DNA of 36,632 nt, taken from Simkaniaceae bacterium (GTDB lineage: Bacteria; Chlamydiota; Chlamydiia; Chlamydiales; Simkaniaceae). The position numbers and the translations under genes are program-made. The notes beneath the pieces were generated by a model. The model was not told the DNA's origin and made no database searches. It was given only the letters and a program-made list of their open reading frames with translations. Where the stretch lies: positions 1 to 36,632 of the forward strand of contig JAPOVA010000001.1 of assembly GCA_026708385.1 (NCBI GenBank). The letters are read 5' to 3'. Below are positions 7,525 to 15,703 of this stretch, piece after piece (position 1 is the stretch's first letter; every line of letters starts with the position of its first letter).

Positions 7525-7848
7525 CTACCCGAAGAGCGATTCCGTATGAGTCGTCGACTCTCCTACCTCAATGAGGTGCTTCATCTTCTTCCCGGGTGTA
7601 AATTTCACCGCCTTCCTCTCGGGAATCACAATCGGTACGCCGGCATTCTTGGGATTCCTGCCCACCTTCTGCTTCCTGACGACCACTTCAAAAACACCGA
7701 AATCACGAAACTCGAGACGATCCCCTTCGGAAAGGGAGTCGATCACGCAGTCCAAAAAGGCCTGCAAAACCATCCTGACCTCCGTCGGATGCATCCCCTT
7801 CCTTCTGGCGATGTCGAGAATAACCTTTTTCTTCGTTACCGTTCCCAT
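7525..7848 (-). CDS. ihfA: HU/IHF family DNA-binding protein
   Basis: A 107-residue member of the HU/IHF family. Hallmarks are the N-terminal KKKVILDIARRKG helices, FRDFGVFEV at the base of the arm, and the DNA-minor-groove arm ending in GRNPKNAG, then KAVKFTPGKKMK at the C-terminus. The arm tip carries the conserved proline. The protein bends DNA and probably acts in nucleoid organisation or promoter architecture. The ATG at 7848 is chosen with AAGGAG about 13 bases upstream; a TTG four codons earlier is the alternative. Chlamydiae carry one such gene annotated as IHF (himD/ihfA); which subunit name is correct cannot be decided. The CT266-like gene follows immediately. Confidence 0.9.
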   Translation of the reverse strand: MGTVTKKKVILDIARRKGMHPTEVRMVLQAFLDCVIDSLSEGDRLEFRDFGVFEVVVRKQKVGRNPKNAGVPIVIPERKAVKFTPGKKMKHLIEVGESTTHTESLFG

Positions 7849-7932
7849 CTTAACACTCAATCTCCTTCAAGATACGTTCCGAGCGAGAAATCGCATACCC
7901 GGGCGAACCCCCGTCGATTTGCCTCACCTCTA

Positions 7933-7961
7933 TTGTTGTATCATGCTGATTTTCAATCAAG
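7933..7961 (-). promoter_or_regulatory. Putative promoter of the IHF/HU unit
   Basis: On the minus strand TTGATT and AACAAT are separated by 17 bp (plus-strand 7956-7961 and 7933-7938). Each matches four of six consensus bases. The resulting leader would be about 75-80 bases. Confidence 0.4.
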
Positions 7962-8069
7962 TTATTTTTCTCAAAAACCTCCCTCTTCCGTGGAACATCC
8001 GGAAGAAGATGCGCGTTCGCACCATTTACCGGTAGCGCGGTATACGGACGATCCGTTATAGTCCCGGTC

Positions 8070-8762
8070 ATGGATTCGACGCAGATAAAGAGAGCGGTCG
8101 GTACCTTTGCCGCCGACCGGATCGAGAACGGTTCACTGGTCGGATTAGGGACCGGGTCGACCGTTTTCTATTTTATTGAAAGATTGGCGCAACGGTGTAG
8201 GGAAGGGCTCGATATTACCGCCGTCGCCAGCTCTCGACGCTCCGCCGATCAAGCCCTTCGAGGAGGCATCAGGGTTGTCGATACCGACGGTATCACCGAA
8301 GTCGACGTCACTGTCGACGGGGCCGACCTGATCGACAGAGACAAGCGAATGATCAAGGGTGGTGGCGGCGCGTTGCTACGAGAAAAAATACTGGCCATTA
8401 TGAGCAAGGAGATGGTCGTCATTGTTGATGAATCAAAAGTCGTCGATCGGTTGGGTCCTGCTCTTCTGCCCGTGGAAATTTCCCCTTTCGGTTACGACGC
8501 GACCGTGAACAAAATTCGCCTCCTCGGATACCGAGGAGAGGCCCGTCTTTTCGATACGGAACGCCCCTACGTAACCGATAACGGCAGTAGAATCTTCGAC
8601 ATCCGCTTTACGGAACCCATGGAAAACCCCGAGACGGACCACGATAAATTGATCCGGATCCCGGGGGTGCTCGAAACCGGGATGTTCTCGAACTTGGCAC
8701 ATTGCGTACTGATCGGCACACAAGACGGAACCGTAAGGTGCGTTGAAGGCGAAACCATGTAG
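8070..8762 (+). CDS. rpiA: Ribose-5-phosphate isomerase A
   Basis: A 230-residue RpiA that interconverts ribose 5-phosphate and ribulose 5-phosphate in the non-oxidative pentose phosphate pathway. Visible motifs are GLGTGSTV (phosphate-binding loop), DVTVDGADLIDRD, the glycine run KGGGGALLREKI and VDESKVVDRLG, all conserved in the active site. Length is standard. A TATAGT at 8057-8062 lies only seven bases before the ATG but has no good -35, so the real promoter is unclear. There is no Shine-Dalgarno sequence of note; GTCCCGG precedes the ATG. It stands alone between the divergent IHF unit and the convergent orphan gene. Confidence 0.95.
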   Translation: MDSTQIKRAVGTFAADRIENGSLVGLGTGSTVFYFIERLAQRCREGLDITAVASSRRSADQALRGGIRVVDTDGITEVDVTVDGADLIDRDKRMIKGGGGALLREKILAIMSKEMVVIVDESKVVDRLGPALLPVEISPFGYDATVNKIRLLGYRGEARLFDTERPYVTDNGSRIFDIRFTEPMENPETDHDKLIRIPGVLETGMFSNLAHCVLIGTQDGTVRCVEGETM

Positions 8763-8909
8763 TGTGCCTACGAACCCGCGCTCCCGCCCGGCAAGGGAAA
8801 GCCGAGTTGCCGTGCTCGGATCGCCGTCAATCGAACGACTCGATCTTCCGCAGAGAGCGGATTTTCCGCACGAGCACGACGATCTTCTCGTGAGTACCTC
8901 TCGACTATC

Positions 8910-9416
8910 TTAGTTGTCGGAAGAGGTCGCCCGGTAAGCGGTATTGCCCAAGTTCTCCATCTCGATCATCGATACATTGTAGCGACGAGAAGGATTGATT
9001 CGACGAATAACCGGAGTCAAGTAGTCTCGCACACTCTTCAACGCATCTTTGCAAAACGAACCGAAAGGGCGGACCAGATCACCGTACGTACTCGTCGCCA
9101 CATCTTTGCAAAACGAAACGACGGGACGGGCCAAGTCTTTATACGCGCTCGTCACCACATCTTTACACAACGAACCGACGGGACGGGCCAGGTCCTTATA
9201 CGCACTCGTCGCCACATCTTTACAAAACGAACCAAAATCACGTACGACAAACCTCCCATGCACGACAGCCCACTTAGAGGCAGAGTTGGAAACGCGACTG
9301 AGAATGTCGGAAATGCGACCGATCGTGTAAAATAACACATCCTCAGATAGAAATGTTAGGGAACGCGTAGCATTCGTATATATGCACTCGCAACATGCTT
9401 TAATTATACCGGACAT
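8910..9416 (-). CDS. Orphan repeat protein 1 (four 19-residue repeats)
   Basis: I do not recognise this 168-residue protein. Its own near-perfect promoter (9459-9487) and a GGAGG site about 13 bases before the ATG at 9416 argue that it is a real gene and fix the start; an upstream frame extension overlaps the promoter. The N-terminus (MSGIIKACCECIY) has three clustered cysteines. Residues about 58-133 are four tandem repeats of the type GSFCKDVATSAYKDLARPV, each with one cysteine and an Ala-Arg-Pro-like end; the last is shorter and diverged. A basic segment RRINPSRRY follows. No signal peptide or clear membrane helix is present. It may be a lineage-specific secreted or surface-associated protein; that is inference from its orphan status and neighbours. 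Confidence 0.7.
   Translation of the reverse strand: MSGIIKACCECIYTNATRSLTFLSEDVLFYTIGRISDILSRVSNSASKWAVVHGRFVVRDFGSFCKDVATSAYKDLARPVGSLCKDVVTSAYKDLARPVVSFCKDVATSTYGDLVRPFGSFCKDALKSVRDYLTPVIRRINPSRRYNVSMIEMENLGNTAYRATSSDN
9043..9240. repeat. 57-bp in-frame tandem repeat in orphan gene 1
   Basis: Units begin at 9043, 9100, 9157 and 9214 (the last partial), each starting with (a/g)catcttt(g/a)ca and spaced exactly 57 bp. Units two and three are the most alike. The spacing is a multiple of three, so unit gain or loss would keep the frame. Confidence 0.85.
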
Positions 9417-9458
9417 ATTGAAATTAAAACCTCCGCCTGATTTGTGAAAAACGGTAAT

Positions 9459-9487
9459 ATTATAAACCGGAACGAAGATATTGTCAA
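9459..9487 (-). promoter_or_regulatory. Consensus promoter of orphan gene 1
   Basis: Read on the minus strand this is TTGACA, 17 bp, TATAAT: a full match to the sigma70 consensus (plus-strand 9482-9487 and 9459-9464). Transcription should begin near 9452, giving a leader of about 36 bases that contains GGAGG. Confidence 0.85.
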
Positions 9488-9715
9488 TGATACATGCCGA
9501 TCGTGTTGAGAATCCGAAGATCGTTGCAAAACAATTTTCGAAAAAGAGGGATTCGCTGAGAGACCCTCGCACATATCCACCCGACCTACCCGAAAAGAGG
9601 TCTCCATCCGGTTCCTGCCCCTTCCGAGATGCTCTCTCCGGTATGGCGACGGTTCGCTACGACGGGATCGGCCCCGGATACGGCATGGTTCGATACCGTT
9701 ATATGAAAATTTAGC

Positions 9716-9744
9716 CGGACAAAAATAAGATCACCAATCATAAT
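9716..9744 (+). promoter_or_regulatory. Putative promoter of bamA with almost no leader
   Basis: CGGACA at 9716-9721 and CATAAT at 9739-9744 are 17 bp apart. The ATG of bamA is ten bases beyond the -10, so the leader would be only about three to five bases. Confidence 0.5.
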
Positions 9745-9754
9745 CCGGCCTGTT

Positions 9755-12205
9755 ATGTACGGGCGCGCTGTCAAAATTCTCTTGCACTACTTTCTCTTTC
9801 TTCTACCCTGTGTCGTACCTCTTACCGGTTCCGACCGAAAGGTTCCGGCTACGGAAGCCGAGCGACACCCTGCTTTCACCTCTCACACCGAACCGTATGA
9901 GGAGAGGAAGGTGGCCGACATCAACGTCGTCGTAGAGAGTCGTAACAAGGGATATGTCGCCGATAAAGAGCGCATCCTCTCCTCCCTGGGGACGAAAAAG
10001 GGCGATCCCTTCTCCCAAACGACCTTCGATCAGGACCTCAAGGCGCTGTCGAAGGAATATGCATTCGTCGAACCCGATGTAAAGAGGATGGGCGATGAGA
10101 TCTCCGTCACACTCACTCTCCGGGTTAAACCGACCATTCATGCCATCCTCTTCCACGGTAACTCGGAAGTCCGAACGGGAACGTTGAAACGAGAACTCGG
10201 AATTCGGCCCGGAACCCCCTTCAACCAAGACCTTTTCGTACTCGGTTTGAACAAAATCAGAGAGTATTACGTTAAACGGGGTTATTTCGAATCGGACATC
10301 AGCTACGAGGTGATCTCTCTCCCCGATGCCGATAGAGTGACTCTCGAAGTACTCGTTCATGAGGGACGTTCGGGTCGGATCGGAGCCATCCGGTTTTCCG
10401 GACTTACGAAGGAGGAAGAGGGGGCCGTAGCACGACTCATGCAGACCAAAAAATACGGACTTTTTTCCATCATTTCGGGAACGGGTTCCTATCACGAAGA
10501 GGCACTCGAACAAGATCAACTCGTTATCGTCAATTATCTACACAATCTCGGATATGCCGATGCCTATGTCACGATCCGAACGGAAGAGGGGGCGAAGGGA
10601 CGACTCGTCATTCTTGTCGACGCCGTGAAAGGGACCCTCTTCCGATTCGGTAGGATCACCGTAGAGGGAAACACCCTATTCGATAAGGAGAAGATTCTCA
10701 CCCTCTTTACCGTCAAAGAGGGAGATCTCTTTTCTCCGGAACGGCTACGAGAAGGGATCCGACACATCTCCGACCTCTACGGTAGAAAAGGGTACATCGA
10801 AACATCGGCCCACTACACCCTCCGCCCCGCCTCCGAAGAGAACGTATACGATGTCGATCTGCGCGTGACGGAGGACAAACGGTTCCGGGTGGGACTGGTT
10901 CGCACCGTAGGCAACATCGTCACACGCAAAAACGTCATCTTACGCGAATCCCACTTGATCCCGGGGGAAGTATTCGATACGCACCGATTGCAGGCAACAC
11001 AGGAGAGGCTCTCCGCAATCGGCTACTTCAAATCGGTCAACGTATACGCGGTCAAAGCCGAGGAGCAACGAGAGGGAGAGGAAAACTACCGCGATGTCAT
11101 CATCGAAGTAGAAGAGAGGCCCACGGGTAGCACGGGTATGACCGGAGGACTCACCTCGACCGACAGAGCCTTTATCGGTCTGGAATTCGCCGAAAGAAAC
11201 TTCAACCATCGCGGCTTAATCCGGGTTTGGAGAGAGGGGCTCGGCGCTTGTCGCGGCGCGGGAGAATATGTCCGCCTCATCGCAAAACTCGGCTTAAAAC
11301 AGCAGGATTATGCATTGACGTGGATCGATCCCTATTTGAACGATACTTTATGGCGCTTCGGGTTCGATGTAGGCTACTCCACAGGCCGTTTGCAGGCAAA
11401 AGACGATTACAAGACGAATAAGACCAACGGAGCGCTCTTCTTCTCCTATCCTCTCTCCACCTTTTGGACCTTCGGAGTGAAAACGCGCCTCAGCAATTCC
11501 ATCATTCACATTTACAGAGGAGGCCCGAGAACGCAGGAGGCGAGAGATAACAGCGGTCTCGTCTCCGGTTGGAGTGCGTCGATCACCTTCGATTCGACCG
11601 ACCACCCTTTCAAACCACATCGCGGGATGCGCTCCTACACCGCATTCGAAATAGCGGGAGTGCGTCGCCACGCAAACCATCCCCGACTCTTCCCTTTTGC
11701 CAAAGCGGAATTCTTCAACACGTACTACTACCCTCTATGGCGGAAAGGAACGATCAAACTACGTACCGAGTTTCGCTTCCTCTACCCCTTCGGAACGGGT
11801 AGACCCGATCTCATCTCACTGGGAGAACGCTTCTTCTTGGGGGGTGAAAGCTCCGTCAGGGGGTACAGGCCATTCATTATCGGGAAAAAATTCACGATAG
11901 TCGGAAAGGACGGACGACAAGAAAAAGATTCGGACGCACCGATGGGGGGGGTCTCCTCCTCTCTCGCCTCGATTGAGTATCTGCAGAATATCTTTAAAAT
12001 GCTCGACTGTTTCCTTTTCTTCGATGCGGGTGCCATCTCACAGAGACGGGTGAGCATCCCGAGACCCGAAATAAGCACCGGAATCGGTCTGCGCGTCGAT
12101 ATTGCGGGCCGACTACCCGTTGCCGTGGGTGTCGGATTCCCCATCAAACCCACCGATCGGGATGACGTGAGGCATGTCTTCTTCTCCTTGGGTACCACAT
12201 TCTAG
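9755..12205 (+). CDS. bamA: Outer membrane protein assembly factor BamA
   Basis: An 816-residue Omp85 protein. A signal peptide covers about residues 1-25 (hydrophobic core after GRAVK). Repeated POTRA domains follow, to about residue 440, recognisable by G.LF....L..GI...D.Y...GY patterns, for example FSPERLREGIRHISDLYGRKGY. The C-terminal half is the 16-strand barrel, with the loop-6 signature VRGYRP (FLGGESSVRGYRPF) and a C-terminal phenylalanine. It inserts beta-barrel proteins into the outer membrane. The gene heads the order bamA-skp-lpxD, which is also the chlamydial order (CT241-CT243 from memory). Only one start leaves a complete signal peptide, and this start lies unusually near the -10 element. 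Confidence 0.95.
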   Translation: MYGRAVKILLHYFLFLLPCVVPLTGSDRKVPATEAERHPAFTSHTEPYEERKVADINVVVESRNKGYVADKERILSSLGTKKGDPFSQTTFDQDLKALSKEYAFVEPDVKRMGDEISVTLTLRVKPTIHAILFHGNSEVRTGTLKRELGIRPGTPFNQDLFVLGLNKIREYYVKRGYFESDISYEVISLPDADRVTLEVLVHEGRSGRIGAIRFSGLTKEEEGAVARLMQTKKYGLFSIISGTGSYHEEALEQDQLVIVNYLHNLGYADAYVTIRTEEGAKGRLVILVDAVKGTLFRFGRITVEGNTLFDKEKILTLFTVKEGDLFSPERLREGIRHISDLYGRKGYIETSAHYTLRPASEENVYDVDLRVTEDKRFRVGLVRTVGNIVTRKNVILRESHLIPGEVFDTHRLQATQERLSAIGYFKSVNVYAVKAEEQREGEENYRDVIIEVEERPTGSTGMTGGLTSTDRAFIGLEFAERNFNHRGLIRVWREGLGACRGAGEYVRLIAKLGLKQQDYALTWIDPYLNDTLWRFGFDVGYSTGRLQAKDDYKTNKTNGALFFSYPLSTFWTFGVKTRLSNSIIHIYRGGPRTQEARDNSGLVSGWSASITFDSTDHPFKPHRGMRSYTAFEIAGVRRHANHPRLFPFAKAEFFNTYYYPLWRKGTIKLRTEFRFLYPFGTGRPDLISLGERFFLGGESSVRGYRPFIIGKKFTIVGKDGRQEKDSDAPMGGVSSSLASIEYLQNIFKMLDCFLFFDAGAISQRRVSIPRPEISTGIGLRVDIAGRLPVAVGVGFPIKPTDRDDVRHVFFSLGTTF

Positions 12206-12263
12206 TAGGTAAAAAACCGGCTTTCCCTTACAATGAGCACGTCTTGCTTACAGGGAGAACGCC

Positions 12264-12884
12264 ATGCGGAAGTGCCTGCTTTATACACTCCTCCTGATCG
12301 GCCTTTCCGGATCTTCACCCGCGGTCATGTCCGAAGAGGCTTCTCGGGAGGTACGGCCGACATCCGTTGTGAGTGGCCCCGTCGCCGTCGTCGACTTTAC
12401 CGGATGCGTTACCGACTCGAAGTATGGCAGGCAAGAACAGGAAACCTTCGAAATGCTCAATAATCGACACCTTTCCTCGATCGCCAACGTAGAAAAGCGA
12501 TTGAAAGAGGTACGGGAAGAGCTCGACGACCCCGAGGTGGTCGACGGCTTATCACCTGATGCGGCACGGGAGAAACAGGAGCTATGCCAACGACTCACCG
12601 CCGAATTGACGCAACACCGGGATATCTATTACCGGTCGTTGAATCAGGCCAACAACAAATTACTCAAAACGTTACAGTACCATATCTCTAAAGCGGCCGG
12701 TGTGATCGCCGCGCGGAAAAAATATAGCGTAATTCTCAACAAAGAGGTCTGTTTCTTCTATGAGCCAAGCCAAGATATTACGGCGAACGTAATTGCCGAA
12801 ATGGACAGAGAGTATGATGCAAAGGTCAAGGAGATATCGGAAAGCGAAGATCTCGGCCGAGACAACACCACCGGAAAACCATAA
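12264..12884 (+). CDS. skp: Skp/OmpH periplasmic chaperone
   Basis: A 206-residue periplasmic chaperone. Residues 1-21 are a signal peptide (MRKCLLYTLLLIGLSGSSPA). The VAVVDFTGCVTDSKYGRQEQ strand is the typical start of the mature Skp fold, followed by two long helices with heptad-like spacing (residues 60-150) that form the tentacles, and a closing strand YSVILNKEVCFF. Skp keeps unfolded outer membrane proteins soluble on the way to BamA, encoded just upstream. A GGGAG site lies before the ATG. A TACAAT at 12229-12234 might be a weak internal -10. Confidence 0.9.
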   Translation: MRKCLLYTLLLIGLSGSSPAVMSEEASREVRPTSVVSGPVAVVDFTGCVTDSKYGRQEQETFEMLNNRHLSSIANVEKRLKEVREELDDPEVVDGLSPDAAREKQELCQRLTAELTQHRDIYYRSLNQANNKLLKTLQYHISKAAGVIAARKKYSVILNKEVCFFYEPSQDITANVIAEMDREYDAKVKEISESEDLGRDNTTGKP

Positions 12885-12899
12885 TCCCGGGCAAGGCCT

Positions 12900-13943
12900 A
12901 TGTTACCCTCCTTTTCCCTTAAGAGATTGGCCGAACTAACCGGGAGTGTTCCGGTCGGAGACCTTTCCCACGAAATCACGGGTGTTGATTCGTTGGAATC
13001 GGCAGGTACGGAAGATCTCTCTTTCCTCGCCAACCTCTCCTACAAGCACGTGTTGACCGCATCTCGCGCAGGTATTGTCTGCGTAGATCATTCGGTAACC
13101 CCTATCGAAGGAAAAAATTTTCTTGTCAGCGACAACCCCTCCTTCACTTTCCAACGCATTACCAAAATTCTCCGCTCCCATACCGATTCCTCTACGGGCT
13201 TTGAGGGAATTCACCCTACCGCCGTCATCCATCCCACCGCCTCTATCGAAGAGGATGTCACCGTCGGGCCCTACACCGTCATCGATAAAGGGGCCACCGT
13301 CGGCCGAGGTAGTGTTCTCTACGCCCACGTGACCGTAGGCACAGGTGCGATGATCGGAGAGGAGTGTACCATTTACCCCCATGCTACGATCCGAGAAAGG
13401 TGTATCCTACGGGAACGCGTCACTCTCCAACCGGGGGCCGTCATAGGCGCGTGCGGATACGGATACATAACCGATCCGAAAACGAAAGTGCACACGAAGA
13501 TCGAACAAGTCGGAATTGTCGTCCTCGAAGCAGAGGTCGAAGTCGGAGCGAATACGACGATTGATCGAGCCCGTTTTAAACATACGTTAGTCGGCCGGGG
13601 AACCAAAATCGATAACCTCGTGCAGATAGGTCACAACGTGGAGCTGGGGAAAAACAACCTCATCGTCTCCCAAACGGGCATCGCAGGGTCGACGAAGCTC
13701 GGCAATAACGTCGTCTTGGGCGGTCAATGCGGCATTGCGGGACACATATCCATTGCCGATGACGTAGTGTTGGTGGCCCGGGGCGGCGTCGACAAATCGC
13801 TTACTCTACCCGGTATCTACAAGGGGTCACCCGCCTCTCCCCGCTCCGAGTGCAACAGAAGGCAAGTCATGCTCCGTAAGATCGGCCTCTACGTTGACAA
13901 AATTCGTAAGTTGGAAGAACGAATCGAACGGTTGTTGTCATGA
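12900..13943 (+). CDS. lpxD: UDP-3-O-acylglucosamine N-acyltransferase LpxD
   Basis: A 347-residue LpxD of the lipid A pathway that adds the second acyl chain, on the 2-amino group, using acyl-ACP. The N-terminal domain (about 1-100) includes SLESAGTEDLSFLAN, as in other LpxD proteins. Hexapeptide repeats ([IV]GxxxxI) form the left-handed beta-helix from about 105 to 300, and the catalytic histidine is in NLVQIGHNVELG. The C-terminus is a helix (KIRKLEERIERLL). Its last four bases overlap the corA start (ATGA). LpxD here together with PagL indicates that the organism makes and remodels lipid A. Confidence 0.95.
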   Translation: MLPSFSLKRLAELTGSVPVGDLSHEITGVDSLESAGTEDLSFLANLSYKHVLTASRAGIVCVDHSVTPIEGKNFLVSDNPSFTFQRITKILRSHTDSSTGFEGIHPTAVIHPTASIEEDVTVGPYTVIDKGATVGRGSVLYAHVTVGTGAMIGEECTIYPHATIRERCILRERVTLQPGAVIGACGYGYITDPKTKVHTKIEQVGIVVLEAEVEVGANTTIDRARFKHTLVGRGTKIDNLVQIGHNVELGKNNLIVSQTGIAGSTKLGNNVVLGGQCGIAGHISIADDVVLVARGGVDKSLTLPGIYKGSPASPRSECNRRQVMLRKIGLYVDKIRKLEERIERLLS

Positions 13944-14860
13944 TTACGGTATACGACAAAAAAGATGCCGACTCCCCCTTTGAAGTGGTCGATGCCCCCC
14001 GGTCGGGTTCTTGGATTCATGTAGAAAATGCCACAACCAACGATATCAACCGGATCAGCAAGTTGATCGATTTGGAATACACCGATCTCTACGACTGTCT
14101 CGATCGGTATGAGATCCCCCGTATCGAAAAGATCGGTGATCACGTGCTCATCTTCACCCGCCACCCCATCGAGGTGGAAGGAGGGCTCTACACGACCACC
14201 TTCACCATCATCCTTACCCGAGACTATTTCATTACCCTCTGCCCCCGAACAAGTCATCTCATCGAAAGCTTTATCACCCACGCGCCGAAACTCATCCCTT
14301 CGCAAAAACCCCGATTCCTCATCTGCCTTCTCCTCAAAATCGCACAGGAGTTCACCCTGCAGATCAAAAAAATCAGGGTCAGCGTGTTGAGACAGGAAAA
14401 AAAGATGACCTCCGTAGACAACAAGGAGATTACCGACCTTACGTTGCATGAAGAGGTGCTTAACCAGTATTTCTCTTCATTGATTCCTCTGCGCAATGTA
14501 TTGGAATCGATCGCATCCGGAAGATATACCTCTTTGCACGAACAAGATAAGGATCTACTTGAGGACTTGTTGAATGCGAGTGTCCAATCGGAGGATCTCT
14601 GCTCCACGAATCTGCGCAGTATTCGTAGCCTCCGCGATTCCTACCAGATCATCTTTACCAATCGACTGAATCGAACGATCAAATTGCTCACGGCGCTAAC
14701 AATCATCTTGAGTATCCCCACCATGGTGGCCAGCCTTTACGGCATGAACGTAGCTCTCCCCTTGGCCAACATCAAACATGCCTTTTCATGGATCATAGCC
14801 ATCATCGTCGTCCTCTCCATTGTTGCCCTTCTGATCTTCCAACGGAAGAAGTGGCTATAA
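13940..14860 (+). CDS. corA: CorA-type magnesium transporter
   Basis: A 306-residue CorA-family channel. The soluble alpha/beta N-terminal domain comes first, then a long helix with LHEEVLNQYFSSLIPLRNVLESI, then two C-terminal transmembrane segments (about 245-270 and 280-300). The signature YGMNV sits at the end of the first of them; the GMN tripeptide is the selectivity motif. The last residues are basic. Members import Mg2+ or other divalent metals. The gene overlaps lpxD by four bases and is probably its operon mate. It converges on the outer membrane protein gene, overlapping by six bases. Confidence 0.93.
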   Translation: MITVYDKKDADSPFEVVDAPRSGSWIHVENATTNDINRISKLIDLEYTDLYDCLDRYEIPRIEKIGDHVLIFTRHPIEVEGGLYTTTFTIILTRDYFITLCPRTSHLIESFITHAPKLIPSQKPRFLICLLLKIAQEFTLQIKKIRVSVLRQEKKMTSVDNKEITDLTLHEEVLNQYFSSLIPLRNVLESIASGRYTSLHEQDKDLLEDLLNASVQSEDLCSTNLRSIRSLRDSYQIIFTNRLNRTIKLLTALTIILSIPTMVASLYGMNVALPLANIKHAFSWIIAIIVVLSIVALLIFQRKKWL

Positions 14861-15703
14861 CACGGAGAAGGGAAGGCGGTATTCACACTGTAGCAGGGAG
14901 GCACGTCCGGGGAAGGCGTGCACGTATACACGGTAGGCATACTTTACATGCAGAGAGCCCCATGTTCCGAAAAGATAGCCATACTCGACCCCCAAATCGA
15001 CCGATCGATGGGCAATGTTGCCGTACCCCCGGAACCGATCGGGATCGATGCGTTGCTCATCGCCGGTTCCGAACAATCCCTCTCCGAACAATCCCCACCT
15101 TTGGGCGTTGCCTATCTTCCCCCCTATCGCTTTCTTTAACCGAAACCACGGCGATCCGCACCGTCCCCGACCTACTCCGCAGAAGGCAAACAACCGGAAA
15201 CGGAAGCGATCGAACCGGTCAATCTCTTTTCCTGCCGAAATACCGATCTCGATATTCTCCCGAGCATGGTAAGGGGTACTCGGATCTTGCAAACGTCCCG
15301 TCGGCACGAAGAACAGCTGTCCGCCTACGGCGAGAGAGAACGGATCTCCTACGATATCGTCGAGTAGGAGTCGACGCACTTGAATCCCCGTCCTTTCAAC
15401 ACCGAACCCTAGATGGGTAGTCTTGGCAAGATCGAGATCGACGGCCCCCTCCCAGTTCGGCCAAAACATGACCCTCAATGCCATCTTGCCCAACCGGTCA
15501 CCCGAATGGTAAGAGGCTCCCTCTTTGATCCCTTCAATGACGGGATAGGTTCGATAGGTGTAGGAGGTGGAAAGGTGAAACTCCCCCAAATCGGTAAAGT
15601 AGGGGTCTACCCGAAAGGCAAAGAGGGGGGGGAGAAGAAAGAGGAGCGAAAAGAGGAAGAAGGAAGACGGTCGCACGATCAAGGTCGGTTGTCCATCAAC
15701 CAC
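14855..15703 (-). CDS. Predicted outer membrane beta-barrel protein, unknown family
   Basis: A 282-residue protein with a hydrophobic leader (FFLFSLLFLLPPLFA) ending before FRVDPYF. The rest is rich in alternating aromatic and polar residues (YTYRTYPV, YGYLFGTW, HVKYAYRVYVH), with a strand-like C-terminus, which suggests a beta-barrel of about 12 strands. I cannot assign a family. The ATG at 15703 lies inside the end of trxB; a GTG a few codons later would give a more compact signal peptide. It follows trxB on the same strand with a 25-base overlap and is probably last in a five-gene unit. Confidence 0.65.
   Translation of the reverse strand: MVDGQPTLIVRPSSFFLFSLLFLLPPLFAFRVDPYFTDLGEFHLSTSYTYRTYPVIEGIKEGASYHSGDRLGKMALRVMFWPNWEGAVDLDLAKTTHLGFGVERTGIQVRRLLLDDIVGDPFSLAVGGQLFFVPTGRLQDPSTPYHARENIEIGISAGKEIDRFDRFRFRLFAFCGVGRGRCGSPWFRLKKAIGGKIGNAQRWGLFGEGLFGTGDEQRIDPDRFRGYGNIAHRSVDLGVEYGYLFGTWGSLHVKYAYRVYVHAFPGRASLLQCEYRLPFSVL

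Noticed and set aside
7850-8071. A 73-residue minus-strand frame between ihf and rpiA
   Set aside because: It contains the putative ihf promoter, has no ribosome site, and shows no domain features.
8847-8865. TCCGC-AGAGA-GCGGA hairpin followed by TTTT between rpiA and orphan gene 1
   Set aside because: The stem is only five base pairs and the T-run four bases; too weak to call a terminator.
9586-9774. Short frames on both strands upstream of bamA
   Set aside because: No ribosome site or motif; they overlap the bamA promoter and start.
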